From: an uncultured Metabacillus sp.
Lineage (GTDB): Bacteria > Bacillota > Bacilli > Bacillales > Bacillaceae
DNA: 64,000 bases
NCBI RefSeq assembly: GCF_947503125.1
Contig: NZ_CANNCR010000006.1
Location: forward strand, 62,001-126,000
Direction: 5' to 3'
The position numbers and the translations under genes were made by a program. Below the pieces are notes generated by a model. The model saw only the letters and a list, made by a program, of their open reading frames with translations. It was not told the origin of the DNA and did not search any database. Shown here in pieces: positions 36,824-44,991 of this stretch. How positions within the stretch are numbered: position 1 is the first letter of the stretch; each line of letters opens with the position of its first letter.

Positions 36824-36861
36824 TGGAATTCACCACACTTTTCCTTTCTTTACATAAAGTG

Positions 36862-36888
36862 TATAGCAAAATTTCCATTCTTGCTATA
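36862..36888. promoter_or_regulatory. Inverted repeat in the bceR / DUF1801 divergent promoter region
   Basis: TATAGCAA (36862-36869) and TTGCTATA (36881-36888) are exact complements with an 11-nt centre, in the 131-bp region between divergent genes. It may be an operator. No regulator can be assigned. Confidence 0.4.
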
Positions 36889-36954
36889 GGAGGAGGTATG
36901 ATAAAGGAAATCGAATAGTTAAAATGTAACAATAATGAAAGTGAGGTTACCTTT

Positions 36955-37377
36955 ATGTATGAATTAAAAACAAAAGAAACAGACAGCAGTGTCATTGAGT
37001 TTATTGAACAGGTTGAAAGTCCAAAGAAACGTGAGGATGCTTATAAATTATTGGATATTTTTACAGAAACGTCCGGCTATGAAGCGAAGATGTGGGGGCC
37101 AAGCATTATCGGTTTTGGAAAATATCATTATAAATATAAAACAGGTCATGAAGGTGATGCGCCACTTGTTGGCTTTTCGCCGAGGAAGGCAAAAATCAGC
37201 CTGTATTTTGCAACTGGTGACACAGAGCGAGACGAATTATTAAAGGATTTTGGGAAGCATACAACAGGAAAAGCCTGTGTGTATATCAATAAAGTGGCTG
37301 ATGTTGATATAGAAGTCTTAAAGAAGCTTATTCTTCAATCCATAAAGTTTTTAAAAGAAACCTATCCAGATCAATAA
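36955..37377 (+). CDS. DUF1801 domain protein
   Basis: 140 aa small protein of the DUF1801/YdhG-like family. Typical features are the opening VIEFIEQVESPKKREDAYKL, MWGPSIIGFGKYHYKY and a C-terminal helix LKKLILQSIKFLKETYP. The fold is known but the biochemical role is not. GAGG lies upstream of the ATG. Monocistronic, divergent from the bce module. Confidence 0.88.
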   Translation: MYELKTKETDSSVIEFIEQVESPKKREDAYKLLDIFTETSGYEAKMWGPSIIGFGKYHYKYKTGHEGDAPLVGFSPRKAKISLYFATGDTERDELLKDFGKHTTGKACVYINKVADVDIEVLKKLILQSIKFLKETYPDQ

Positions 37378-37415
37378 CAAAAAAAGCGAAACGCTGCTGT
37401 TTCGCTTTTTGTTAT
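37376..37415. terminator. Terminator after the DUF1801 gene
   Basis: AAAAAGCGAAA (37381-37391) pairs with TTTCGCTTTTT (37400-37410), 8-nt loop, A/T runs both sides. Confidence 0.88.
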
Positions 37416-37463
37416 TGCTTAGGAAATTATAAAATTCTTGGACTGTGGATAGCGCTTTGACAT

Positions 37464-37581
37464 CCAGCTCCAGCGCCTAGCCCCTCGAGGTCATAAGCCA
37501 ATTTAGAATTGAAGGCAAAGAACGCCTTCTATTCTAAATCGTCTTATGCTTTTCGGGGCTGAACGAGGCGCTTGCGCTTTT
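37464..37581 (+). repeat. Dispersed palindromic intergenic element, copy C (variant subtype)
   Basis: Opens CCAGCTCCAGCGCCTAGCCC, ends GGGGCTGAACGAGGCGCTTG. It has the same internal plan but a different outer arm (AGCCCC / GGGGCT instead of ATCGGC / GCCGAT), and a GAAGGC / GCCTTC inner pair where the other copies have GAAGGT / ACCTTC. Confidence 0.85.
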
Positions 37582-37649
37582 GTTCGTAACATTGATATAT
37601 TTAAATGAAGCTGACTATTTCACAGGAAATAATCTGGAATGTTCCCATT

Positions 37650-39086
37650 TCAAATAAAAAAGAAGGCTGTCACAAGATATAAAACCGTGGCAATTGCACA
37701 GCCTATGGAGGCAATTTTCAATTTATACCTGGCATAATCGACGAGCGGCATTTCGAGAATGGATGCGGTCGTAATTGTTGTGTCCCCTAATGGTGAGGTT
37801 AAAGCACCAAATGAGCCGCTGGCAAATACTGCTCCTACTGTAAGTGGTATCGATGCTCCTGTCGCAGTTGCTAATGTCATTCCCAATGGCATAAACAATC
37901 CCCATGTTCCCCAAGAAGACCCGATAAAATAGCCGACAGCCGAACCAATAAGGAAAATGATGGCCGGGATGACATAGTCCGGTAAAAATGTCCCTAAGGT
38001 TGCGCTAATAAAGGTTGTAAATCCAAGATCCTCCGCTGCTAATGTTAGTGACCATACAAGCACAAGCAGTATGATTGCCTGCATCATTTGATTTCCGCCA
38101 TCAAAGAAATGATAGAGAATTTCGTCTAACGGTTGCTTGCGGAATATGTAAAAAACGAATGTTAACACAAGGGTTATAAATATAGCTAATAGCATAATAA
38201 ATGTTGAATCCGCCTTTGAAAAAGCTTCGAAAATGGTTTTCGCTCCTTTTGCAGTGCCATCCTGCCATAAAAGAAACAAAGAGAGGCCGAGGAGCAAAAT
38301 AAGCGGAATGATTAAATTCCATGGTTGAGCCTTTACCATGGATAATTCCTCTTTTATCCCCATCCCGTGATAGGGGTGGGCTTCATGTTCATGATCCAGG
38401 TTTTTTTGAGCTTGATGATTGTTTTGTTTCTTTTTCTTTTTAGAAGATGGCAAAAATGTTTTCAAGAGCCCAATTACTAACATACTAATGGCAAAGTAGT
38501 TAAACGGAATACTAAGCAAAAACACGTGATATGGGGACATGTCTAATTGATGCTCCTGAACGCCTGCTTCCACTAACGATACCATAAAGCCAACAAATGC
38601 AGTGGCAACAGGTAAGAGTACAATGACTGAAGCGGTGGAGACATCCATAACAAATCCAACCTTTTTCTTTGATAATCTCCTTTTTTCCATGATGGATTGG
38701 ACAATGGGACCAATCATCATAATCCGAAACATCGGCATCATAAAGGTAAAAGGCAGTGTCAGCCAAATAAGGCTTAGCAGACCGCGCTGTGACTTAATTT
38801 TTGCGCCAACCCACTCAGAAAAACCTTTCATTCCACCAGAAATTTTCATCATGCCAACGAGACCGCCAAAAAGATAAAGAAATCCGATGATATTAATATT
38901 CGTAGGGTCTGATAATGTCTTTACAATGTATTTTATTGTTTGTTGCAATCCATGTAATAAATCAAACGTAACCAGTAAAGAACCAAGGATAAGTCCCAAA
39001 ACAAGACCAGGCAAAATTTTCTTTAACCAAATGGACATAGCTATAACAATAAGAAATGGCAGTAATGAAAACCAAGTTTGCTCCAA
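37650..39086 (-). CDS. NhaC-family Na+/H+ antiporter
   Basis: 478 aa membrane protein with about 11-12 spans. Family blocks include FLYLFGGLVGMMKISGGMKG (about 68), SSWGTWGLFMPLGMTLA (about 390) and ALTSPLGDTTITTASIL (about 435). The cytosolic loop (about 215-250) is rich in Lys and His. Family members export Na+ in exchange for protons, or exchange malate and lactate; the substrate cannot be told here. The frame starts further upstream at 39134, but AAAGGAG lies 9 nt before a TTG at 39086, which I take as the start. Confidence 0.85.
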   Translation of the reverse strand: MEQTWFSLLPFLIVIAMSIWLKKILPGLVLGLILGSLLVTFDLLHGLQQTIKYIVKTLSDPTNINIIGFLYLFGGLVGMMKISGGMKGFSEWVGAKIKSQRGLLSLIWLTLPFTFMMPMFRIMMIGPIVQSIMEKRRLSKKKVGFVMDVSTASVIVLLPVATAFVGFMVSLVEAGVQEHQLDMSPYHVFLLSIPFNYFAISMLVIGLLKTFLPSSKKKKKQNNHQAQKNLDHEHEAHPYHGMGIKEELSMVKAQPWNLIIPLILLLGLSLFLLWQDGTAKGAKTIFEAFSKADSTFIMLLAIFITLVLTFVFYIFRKQPLDEILYHFFDGGNQMMQAIILLVLVWSLTLAAEDLGFTTFISATLGTFLPDYVIPAIIFLIGSAVGYFIGSSWGTWGLFMPLGMTLATATGASIPLTVGAVFASGSFGALTSPLGDTTITTASILEMPLVDYARYKLKIASIGCAIATVLYLVTAFFFI

Positions 39087-39182
39087 TTTCCCACACTCCT
39101 TTACCATTAAATTCTCCATTTTTGCCTGCTTCATTCATGGATGGGAGGTATTTGTGCGAAAGGTTACCAAGGTAAAATGTGA

Positions 39183-39209
39183 AAAGGCCGTCCTTTAAGA
39201 CAGCCCTTT
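39183..39209 (-). terminator. Terminator of the DHA2 transporter gene
   Basis: 11-bp stem on the minus strand (AAAGGGCTGTC / GACGGCCTTTT, two G-U pairs) with a 6-nt loop and T tail, 23 bp after the stop at 39232. Confidence 0.75.
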
Positions 39210-39231
39210 CCATAATAATGGAAGTCTCACT

Positions 39232-40755
39232 TTATCGTTCATTTAAAGCTAGTTGATGTGTTTTTGCTTTTTGTCTTTTGATTGTTTCCTGTCCCTCATC
39301 TTCTTCAGGATTTACCCTTTTAATAAAAAATGCAAGAACAACGGCCAATACCGATAACCAAGTAGCGACGACGAAGGCATCGTTAATCCCTTGGATGGTT
39401 GCTTCTTTTACGATAAATGCCATTTGCTGTTTGGCATCTGGTGTGACACCAGATGCAGCGGCGAGTTCTGTTACATGCTTTTCCGTTTGATTGGACATGA
39501 CAGTGACAAGAAATGCGGTACCGAGTGCTCCAGAAACTTGTTTAAACGTGTTGGACATTGCCGTTCCGTGTGCGTTTAATCGTCTTGGAAGCTGATTAAG
39601 TCCGGCCGTCATAATCGGCATCATTAGCAGCGACATGCCAAACATTCTGGCTGTGTAAATAACTAATAAAAAAGTATAAGTGGTGGAGTCTGTTAGCTCA
39701 CTAAATTCCCAGGTGGTAACGGTGGTAATGGCCAATCCGATGACGGAAAGCCAGCGTGCACCAACTCGATCAAATATCCAGCCTGTAATCGGAGACATAA
39801 TCCCCATTAATATCGCGCCTGGTAACAGCAATAGTCCTGATTCCAAAGGAGTAAAGCCCCGGATTGTTTGCAAATAAATCGGCACCAGAATCATGCCTGC
39901 AAACATTGCCATTGTAATAATGACATTAATGATCGTCGTAAGAGTAAACATATTATATTTAAATACTCTGAACTCCAGCATTGGATGATCAACCGTCATT
40001 TGCCGCCAAATAAATAACGCTAATGCGATCACTCCTACTAGTATCGAGGTGATCACTTCGATACTTCCCCATCCTGAGTTACCGGCACTGCTAAATCCAT
40101 ATAATAAGCCGCCAAAGCCTAATGTAGAAAGGGCAATACCAGCTATGTCAATGTTCGGATACGTTTGCTTTGTGACATTTTTTAAGAGAAGAATGGCGAT
40201 GATGAAATCAATCACCGCAATGGGTAGAACGATATAGAATAAGACCCGCCAAGAATAACTTTGCACAATCCAGCCTGAAAGAGTCGGACCAATTGCAGGT
40301 GCAAATGTCATCGCAAGCCCAATTAGGCCCATTGCCTGTCCTCGTTTAGCAATAGGAAAGATCGTTAAAATTACCATCATTAATAAAGGCATAAGGATGC
40401 CCGCACCTGCAGCCTGGACAACTCTCCCGATTAAAAGAATGGTGAAAGTAGGAGAAATCGCGCAGATGAAAGTGCCAATTGAAAACAATCCTATTGCTGT
40501 TAAATAGAGCTGTCTCGTGGTAAAACGTTCAATTAAAAAGGCGGTAACAGGGATTAATACGCCATTAACAAGCATATAACCTGTTGACAGCCATTGCGCT
40601 GTATTTGCGGATATATGTAAGTCTTCCATCATTTCCGGCAAGGCTACATTCATTAATGTTTGGTTTAAAATCGCCACAAATGAACCTAAAAGCATAACGG
40701 TAAGAATGGCGCCTTTTTTTATTTTCTGGTCGGATACACTTCCTTCAGTGGTCAT
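39232..40755 (-). CDS. DHA2-family multidrug MFS transporter (14 TM, LmrB/EmrB-like)
   Basis: 507 aa drug:H+ antiporter. Motif A-like region and the DHA2 hallmark blocks are visible: FVAILNQTLMNVALPEMMEDL (TM1), NTAQWLSTGYMLVNGVLIP, GRVVQAAGAGILMPLLM (motif B) and FAPAIGPTLSGWIVQ (motif C). Closest in style to B. subtilis LmrB/YhcA. The frame begins 11 codons upstream, but GGAGAGG lies 8 nt before the ATG at 40755. A strong promoter followed by a palindrome suggests control by an unlinked repressor. Confidence 0.9.
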   Translation of the reverse strand: MTTEGSVSDQKIKKGAILTVMLLGSFVAILNQTLMNVALPEMMEDLHISANTAQWLSTGYMLVNGVLIPVTAFLIERFTTRQLYLTAIGLFSIGTFICAISPTFTILLIGRVVQAAGAGILMPLLMMVILTIFPIAKRGQAMGLIGLAMTFAPAIGPTLSGWIVQSYSWRVLFYIVLPIAVIDFIIAILLLKNVTKQTYPNIDIAGIALSTLGFGGLLYGFSSAGNSGWGSIEVITSILVGVIALALFIWRQMTVDHPMLEFRVFKYNMFTLTTIINVIITMAMFAGMILVPIYLQTIRGFTPLESGLLLLPGAILMGIMSPITGWIFDRVGARWLSVIGLAITTVTTWEFSELTDSTTYTFLLVIYTARMFGMSLLMMPIMTAGLNQLPRRLNAHGTAMSNTFKQVSGALGTAFLVTVMSNQTEKHVTELAAASGVTPDAKQQMAFIVKEATIQGINDAFVVATWLSVLAVVLAFFIKRVNPEEDEGQETIKRQKAKTHQLALNER

Positions 40756-40872
40756 CTTTATTTCCTCTCCTTTTACCGATCTTTTCAAGTTTTCTCTTTC
40801 TGTAATATGTTTTCATCTTTATGAATGAAATATGTTAAATGTTTTAACCCGATCAGTTAATCATTTACCTTA

Positions 40873-40937
40873 GTTAATATTTCGATGTACGAAATATTAA
40901 CGTTATACCATTATACTCCCCTATAAGTGAATGTCAA
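40873..40937 (-). promoter_or_regulatory. SigA promoter and palindromic operator of the DHA2 transporter
   Basis: Minus-strand -35 TTGACA (40932-40937) and -10 TATAAT (40910-40915), 16 nt apart, both consensus. Right after the -10 lies a 12-bp perfect inverted repeat with a 5-nt centre (arms GTTAATATTTCG at 40873-40884 and its complement at 40890-40901), placed where a repressor would block the start site. Confidence 0.75.
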
Positions 40938-41008
40938 TCAGGGAAAATTTTTCATCCCTGGGTTAATAATGAGATAATAATGCTGAATGAAAGCTAGGAG
41001 GGGGTTAA

Positions 41009-41369
41009 ATGCCGGTAAAAATCAAGCGTGCTTATGAAAAGTCGTCTAAAGGGGATGGCATCAGAGTCCTAGTCGATCGGATATGGCCAAGAGGACTTTC
41101 AAAGCAGGAAATAAACATCGATCATTGGATGAAGGATGTTGCCCCCATCGAATCAGTTGCGGAAATGGTTTAACCATGAACCCAGTAAGTTTGGGGAATT
41201 CAAAGTTAAATATAAAGAAGAATTACGTAAGGATAAAAAGGACTTGGTGTAGGAGCTGCAAGAAATGGCCGCTAACCAGACCATTACTTTGCTATATGCG
41301 GCAAAGGATCAGGAGCATAATCAAGCAGTGGTCCTGAAGGAAATAGTGGATAAACAGGAGGACATGTAG
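41009..41369 (+). pseudogene. DUF488 (YeaO-like) gene with frameshift and stop
   Basis: Starts with a good RBS (AGGAGGGGG) and the family opening [31 protein letters not shown]. After Ser49 the frame breaks. Removing one base (G at 41156) restores [28 protein letters not shown], and after an in-frame TAG at 41250-41252 the rest reads LLYAAKDQEHNQAVVLKEIV. Two independent lesions make a non-functional gene; a sequencing error would explain the frameshift but not the TAG. Confidence 0.85.
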
Positions 41370-41500
41370 GTAAAAACAAGGGTCAGAGAGCCTAATATTG
41401 AGGTTTGTTGACCTTTTCAGTTAAGGTTATATAATCGTTTCCTGTTATAAACGCTCTCGGCCAATTTGTAGATGAGTGATAAAGCACCATTTTACTTGAA

Positions 41501-41556
41501 GTGAAAAAATCCCCTGGTAAGAAGTGCAGCAGTCAGCACTTCTTGCTTAGGGGATC
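41501..41556 (-). terminator. Terminator of dtpT
   Basis: Two-tier hairpin: outer ATCCCCT / AGGGGAT (41509-41515, 41549-41555) and inner AGAAGTGC / GCACTTCT, with TTTTTT on the minus strand beyond the outer stem. Confidence 0.85.
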
Positions 41557-41568
41557 GATAAGATTAAA

Positions 41569-43062
41569 TTAACGGACACCTTTCATAAAGCCTTGAATTT
41601 TTGGTGAAAGGGAGAAAAGCAGGATACTAAGAACGATTGCAGCTCCTCCGATTGTACCGAAATAAACCATTTCTGTTTCAGGTGTATAGAAACGAACAAT
41701 TTGTGCATTAATCGCTTGTGCAGCGGCATTTGATAGGAACCATAAGCTCATTGTTTGTGCCGAGAATGCAGCAGGAGCTAATTTTGTTGTAGCAGAAAGT
41801 CCGACAGGTGATAAGCAAAGTTCACCAAGGACGACAATAAAGTAACTTAGGACAAGCCATAAAGGATGAACTAATGCATCCTCCCCGCCAATATAGGCAG
41901 GTAACAGAATAACGAGAAATGACAAACCAGCAAATAGTAAACCTAATGAGAATTTTTTAGGAATGGAAGGCTGGCGATTTCCAAGCTTTACCCATAACCA
42001 TGCAAAAACGGGTGCCAAAATGATGATGAATAATGGGTTCAGTGATTGGAACCATGCTGGAGAAATATGAATACCAGCAAAGTCTAATTGTGTTCGTTTA
42101 TCAGCATAGTTTGCTAAAATAGTTGAGCCTTGCTCTTGGATTGCCCAGAACATGACAGAAGCAATAAACAATGGGATATAGGCAATAATTCGCGAACGTT
42201 CAACTGCCGTTGTTTTAGGGCTTCTATACATCACGATAAAGTAGATCGTTGGGATCAAAATCCCTAAAATACCGACTAAAGCAATAAAACTATTAATCGT
42301 TAATATGCCTGCTGGTATAGTGATGGCAATAATAATTGCGATAATAGCAGCGCCTAATCCAATGATGGTATAGACCTTTTTCTTTTCAGATGGAGACATT
42401 GGATTTGCAATTAACGTTCCTGCAAGACCAAGATTTTTTTTCTTAGTAAAGATAAAAACTAATAATCCAAGGAACATTCCAACTGCGGCAATTCCGAAGC
42501 CCAGGTGGAAATTGTATCTCATTCCAACTGTACCGACAATTAATGGAGCTAAAAATCCGCCAAGGTTAATACCCATATAGAAAATACTAAAGCCTGAATC
42601 ACGGCGATTGTCTTCTTCACTATATATTTCTCCGACAACGCTCGAAACGTTAGGTTTTAGTAAGCCTGTCCCAAGAACGATTAAAACCATTGAGACGAAA
42701 AACATAGGTACACTTCCAGGTACTGCTAGTACAATATGACCTAGCATAATTAGGATTCCGCCATAAAAAACAGCATTTGATGTCCCGAATACCCGGTCTG
42801 CAAGCCAACCGCCAATGATGCCGGACATATACACTAATGAGCCATAAATCGACATGATGGCAAGAGCGGTGTTTTCTTCAATACCTAAGCCGCCTTTTGA
42901 AACTTCATAATACATATAAAAGACTAGGATTGCTCTCATTCCATAGTAGGAGAAACGCTCCCAAAATTCAGTAAAGAAAAGTGTGAAAAGTCCCTTAGGA
43001 TGGCCAAAAAATCCTTTCTGAGGGACGCTTGCCACAATTTTCTGTTTATTTAAATTTGACAT
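41569..43062 (-). CDS. dtpT: Di-/tripeptide:proton symporter, POT (PTR2) family
   Basis: 497 aa, 12-14 spans. Proton-coupling motif ExxERFSYYG is present (FTEFWERFSYYGMRA, about residues 31-45). Further family blocks: LGTGLLKPNVSSVVGEIYSEED (about 133), SIFYMGINLGGFLAPLIVG and LSPVGLSATTKLAPAAF near the C-terminus. It imports short peptides. The expected RBS, GGAGGTT, lies before the ATG. It has its own promoter at 43089-43117. Confidence 0.94.
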   Translation of the reverse strand: MSNLNKQKIVASVPQKGFFGHPKGLFTLFFTEFWERFSYYGMRAILVFYMYYEVSKGGLGIEENTALAIMSIYGSLVYMSGIIGGWLADRVFGTSNAVFYGGILIMLGHIVLAVPGSVPMFFVSMVLIVLGTGLLKPNVSSVVGEIYSEEDNRRDSGFSIFYMGINLGGFLAPLIVGTVGMRYNFHLGFGIAAVGMFLGLLVFIFTKKKNLGLAGTLIANPMSPSEKKKVYTIIGLGAAIIAIIIAITIPAGILTINSFIALVGILGILIPTIYFIVMYRSPKTTAVERSRIIAYIPLFIASVMFWAIQEQGSTILANYADKRTQLDFAGIHISPAWFQSLNPLFIIILAPVFAWLWVKLGNRQPSIPKKFSLGLLFAGLSFLVILLPAYIGGEDALVHPLWLVLSYFIVVLGELCLSPVGLSATTKLAPAAFSAQTMSLWFLSNAAAQAINAQIVRFYTPETEMVYFGTIGGAAIVLSILLFSLSPKIQGFMKGVR

Positions 43063-43088
43063 TACTCAACCTCCTTTGTTCTTTTAAT

Positions 43089-43117
43089 ATAATACTTTTA
43101 TGATTCGATATTGTCAA
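43089..43117 (-). promoter_or_regulatory. dtpT promoter
   Basis: Minus-strand -35 TTGACA (43112-43117) and -10 TATTAT (43089-43094) with 17-nt spacing, 27 bp before the ATG. The remaining intergenic stretch to 43420 is AT-rich; it holds a cre-like site and the SDR promoter region. Confidence 0.7.
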
Positions 43118-43265
43118 AAAAAATAGAAACAAGTCTATTTTACTAGTTTTTCCCCTTTTTAGTGAAAATTGAATAGTTTTAATATTTTATTAGAATAATA
43201 GAACTTCTCAAGAAGATCATTTTGAAATTTTTTATGTAAAAAGAACTAGGAGTTTATAATCAATA

Positions 43266-43283
43266 CTTGAAAGCGCTTTAAAA
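43266..43283. promoter_or_regulatory. cre-like site
   Basis: CTTGAAAGCGCTTTAAAA differs from the CcpA cre consensus mainly at the second C. It lies about 150 bp upstream of dtpT and of the SDR gene, so either may be under catabolite control. Confidence 0.4.
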
Positions 43284-43378
43284 ATATTCCTGTAGAATAA
43301 TAGAATAGTAGTAAAAGTAACAATAACAGAATTTTTTCAAGTGTAGATAATTACTTTCGATAAGAGTTATATCCGCTT

Positions 43379-43399
43379 TATTTCTATAAAATAGAAATA
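43379..43399 (+). promoter_or_regulatory. Perfect inverted repeat upstream of the SDR gene
   Basis: TATTTCTAT-AAA-ATAGAAATA, 9-bp arms with a 3-nt centre, overlapping a TAAAAT -10-like sequence and ending 7 bp before the RBS AAAGGAG. A candidate operator. Confidence 0.45.
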
Positions 43400-43420
43400 A
43401 ATAGTTAAAGGAGAAGATAG

Positions 43421-44260
43421 ATGGATAAAAAAATTGCTGTTGTGACAGGCTCTTCAAGTGGTTTTGGTTTCATGACATCGTTAGAATTAGCGAAATGCGG
43501 TTATTATGTTATCGCAACGATGCGCAATACAGAAAAATCTCCTCAGCTATTGGAACGCGCGGAACAACTTGGTGTAAGGGATCTGATTTATGTACTTGAA
43601 TTAGATGTCACTTCACAGGTTTCGATTCATCATTGGAGAGATTTCATGAGAACATTAGGGCGAATTGATGTGCTGGTTAATAACGCTGGATTTGCTGGTG
43701 CGGGTTTTGTTGAGGAGATTCCACTTGATGAATATAGGAAGCAGTTTGAAACGAATGTTTTTGGGGTTATTGCGGTAACTCAGGCAGTCTTGCCACTAAT
43801 GAGAGAACAACGAAAAGGGAGAATTATCAATATTAGCAGCATAAGCGGACGAATTGGCTTTCCCGGCTTATCGCCATACATTTCTTCCAAGCATGCATTA
43901 GAGGGCTGGAGTGAGGCATTGCGATTTGAAATGAAGCCTTTTGGCGTCGATGTTGTCTTGGTAGAGCCGGGTTCTTTTCAAACAAGTATCTGGACATCGG
44001 GTAAACATGTAACGAAGAAATCGTTGGACGTGAAGTCTCCGTATTATGAAATGATGAAAAAGCTAGAAGAACATATTGAAAAAGGGGCAAGCAAGTTTGG
44101 TGATCCAACCGAAGTTGCTCAATTAATCGCAAAAATTGCCCAAAAGAAACAGACTAGAATGAGGTACATGATTGGAAAAGGAGTAAAAACAGCTGTTTTT
44201 GTAAAAAACATACTTCCCTGGAAAGTATGGGAGAGAATTTTTTTACGGCAGTTAAAGTGA
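43421..44260 (+). CDS. Short-chain dehydrogenase/reductase
   Basis: 279 aa classical SDR using NAD(P)H. Cofactor motif TGSSSGFG (residues 9-16), NNAG (about 90), catalytic Ser in INISSISGRIG and Tyr-Lys in SPYISSKHALEG (about 155-159). The C-terminal extension (about 245-279) is basic and hydrophobic (KTAVFVKNILPWKVWERIF), suggesting membrane contact as in ketoreductase or retinol-dehydrogenase-like SDRs. Substrate unknown. AAAGGAG lies before the ATG. Single gene. Confidence 0.92.
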   Translation: MDKKIAVVTGSSSGFGFMTSLELAKCGYYVIATMRNTEKSPQLLERAEQLGVRDLIYVLELDVTSQVSIHHWRDFMRTLGRIDVLVNNAGFAGAGFVEEIPLDEYRKQFETNVFGVIAVTQAVLPLMREQRKGRIINISSISGRIGFPGLSPYISSKHALEGWSEALRFEMKPFGVDVVLVEPGSFQTSIWTSGKHVTKKSLDVKSPYYEMMKKLEEHIEKGASKFGDPTEVAQLIAKIAQKKQTRMRYMIGKGVKTAVFVKNILPWKVWERIFLRQLK

Positions 44261-44277
44261 GTTTTGTATTGGTAAAA

Positions 44278-44314
44278 GTGAGACTGCTGCTTAATTAGGT
44301 TGCAGCAGCCTCAC
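44278..44314 (+). terminator. Hairpin after the SDR gene
   Basis: GTGAGACTGCTGC pairs with GCAGCAGCCTCAC apart from one mismatch, loop 11 nt. No T run follows, so termination may be partial. Confidence 0.5.
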
Positions 44315-44700
44315 GAAACGTGGTGATCTTCAGTGAAAAAGGTAGGGAAATGTCAATCTTTGTCCCGCGGTATAAAGCACCGTCAACTATATTTGTTCCT
44401 CTGTACTATCCTACCCGAGCTAGCCTCCTTTTAAGAGAATAGTTCGTTTAAAAACTTGGTAAAGTATTTCCTTTGCTATTCCAGCACCATTATCTTCGAA
44501 TTCAAGTCATGCAAAATTTTCTACTTACTACTCTCCTAATTAATAGCCATCAATAGAATTAAATCTCTCATATATGGTTAACACTCACTTGTATTTTTTG
44601 TGTGGTCAATCATCTATATTATCATTTCAAAGTTTCGACAAATGCAAGCGCACGGGAAAGAATATAAGTAAAAAGAGTGATATTTTTAGGCCGAAAAGCA
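44315..44700. other. Non-coding region with a possible structured element
   Basis: About 390 bp without a convincing ORF. Between 44340 and 44415 the outer pair GGTAGG / CCTACC encloses a CGGT / ACCG hairpin and other short pairs. On the minus strand the outer helix is followed by TTTTT. It may be a small RNA or nothing. The rest is AT-rich without visible signals. Confidence 0.25.
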
Positions 44701-44711
44701 GCAAAACTCGT

Positions 44712-44878
44712 TGTTTACAAAAATGTATACATGTAAACAAAATGTAATCGTAATGTGTGCAAAGGTGTAAACATGTGTACAAACCTGTATGCATGTTGAT
44801 TTAAAGGGATGTGTACAAAATTGTTTGCATGTATTCTCTTTTGATTACATGTAAACGTTATTTGTATACATGTTTACG
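44712..44878. repeat. parC: Iteron array, putative parC centromere of a ParMR cassette
   Basis: Ten exact copies of the octamer TGT-NN-RCA (for example TGTATACA, TGTAAACA, TGTGTACA) start at 44712, 44724, 44732, 44754, 44766, 44774, 44786, 44810, 44822 and 44863. Three one-mismatch copies start at 44842, 44850 and 44871, and more decayed ones lie between. Units are spaced 8 bp (abutting) or 12 bp in most cases. The array ends 24 bp before the candidate parM promoter, so it can serve both as centromere and as operator. Confidence 0.75.
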
Positions 44879-44901
44879 ATATGAACACAACGAAAGTAAT
44901 A

Positions 44902-44930
44902 TTGACGCTTTGAGTGATAAGCTTTACCCT
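44902..44930 (+). promoter_or_regulatory. Candidate promoter of the parMR operon
   Basis: TTGACG (44902-44907), 17 nt, TACCCT (44925-44930). The -35 is good and the -10 weak. It lies between the octamer array and parM. Confidence 0.4.
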
Positions 44931-44991
44931 TAAATTAAACTGGTGATCGTTCTTCTTGAACATCATCATTTTAATAGAAAGGAATGATTGG

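Noticed and set aside
44712-44878. DnaA boxes or a plasmid replication origin
   Set aside because: The octamers do not match TTATNCACA, there is no rep gene, and the actin-like ATPase plus partner fit a centromere better.
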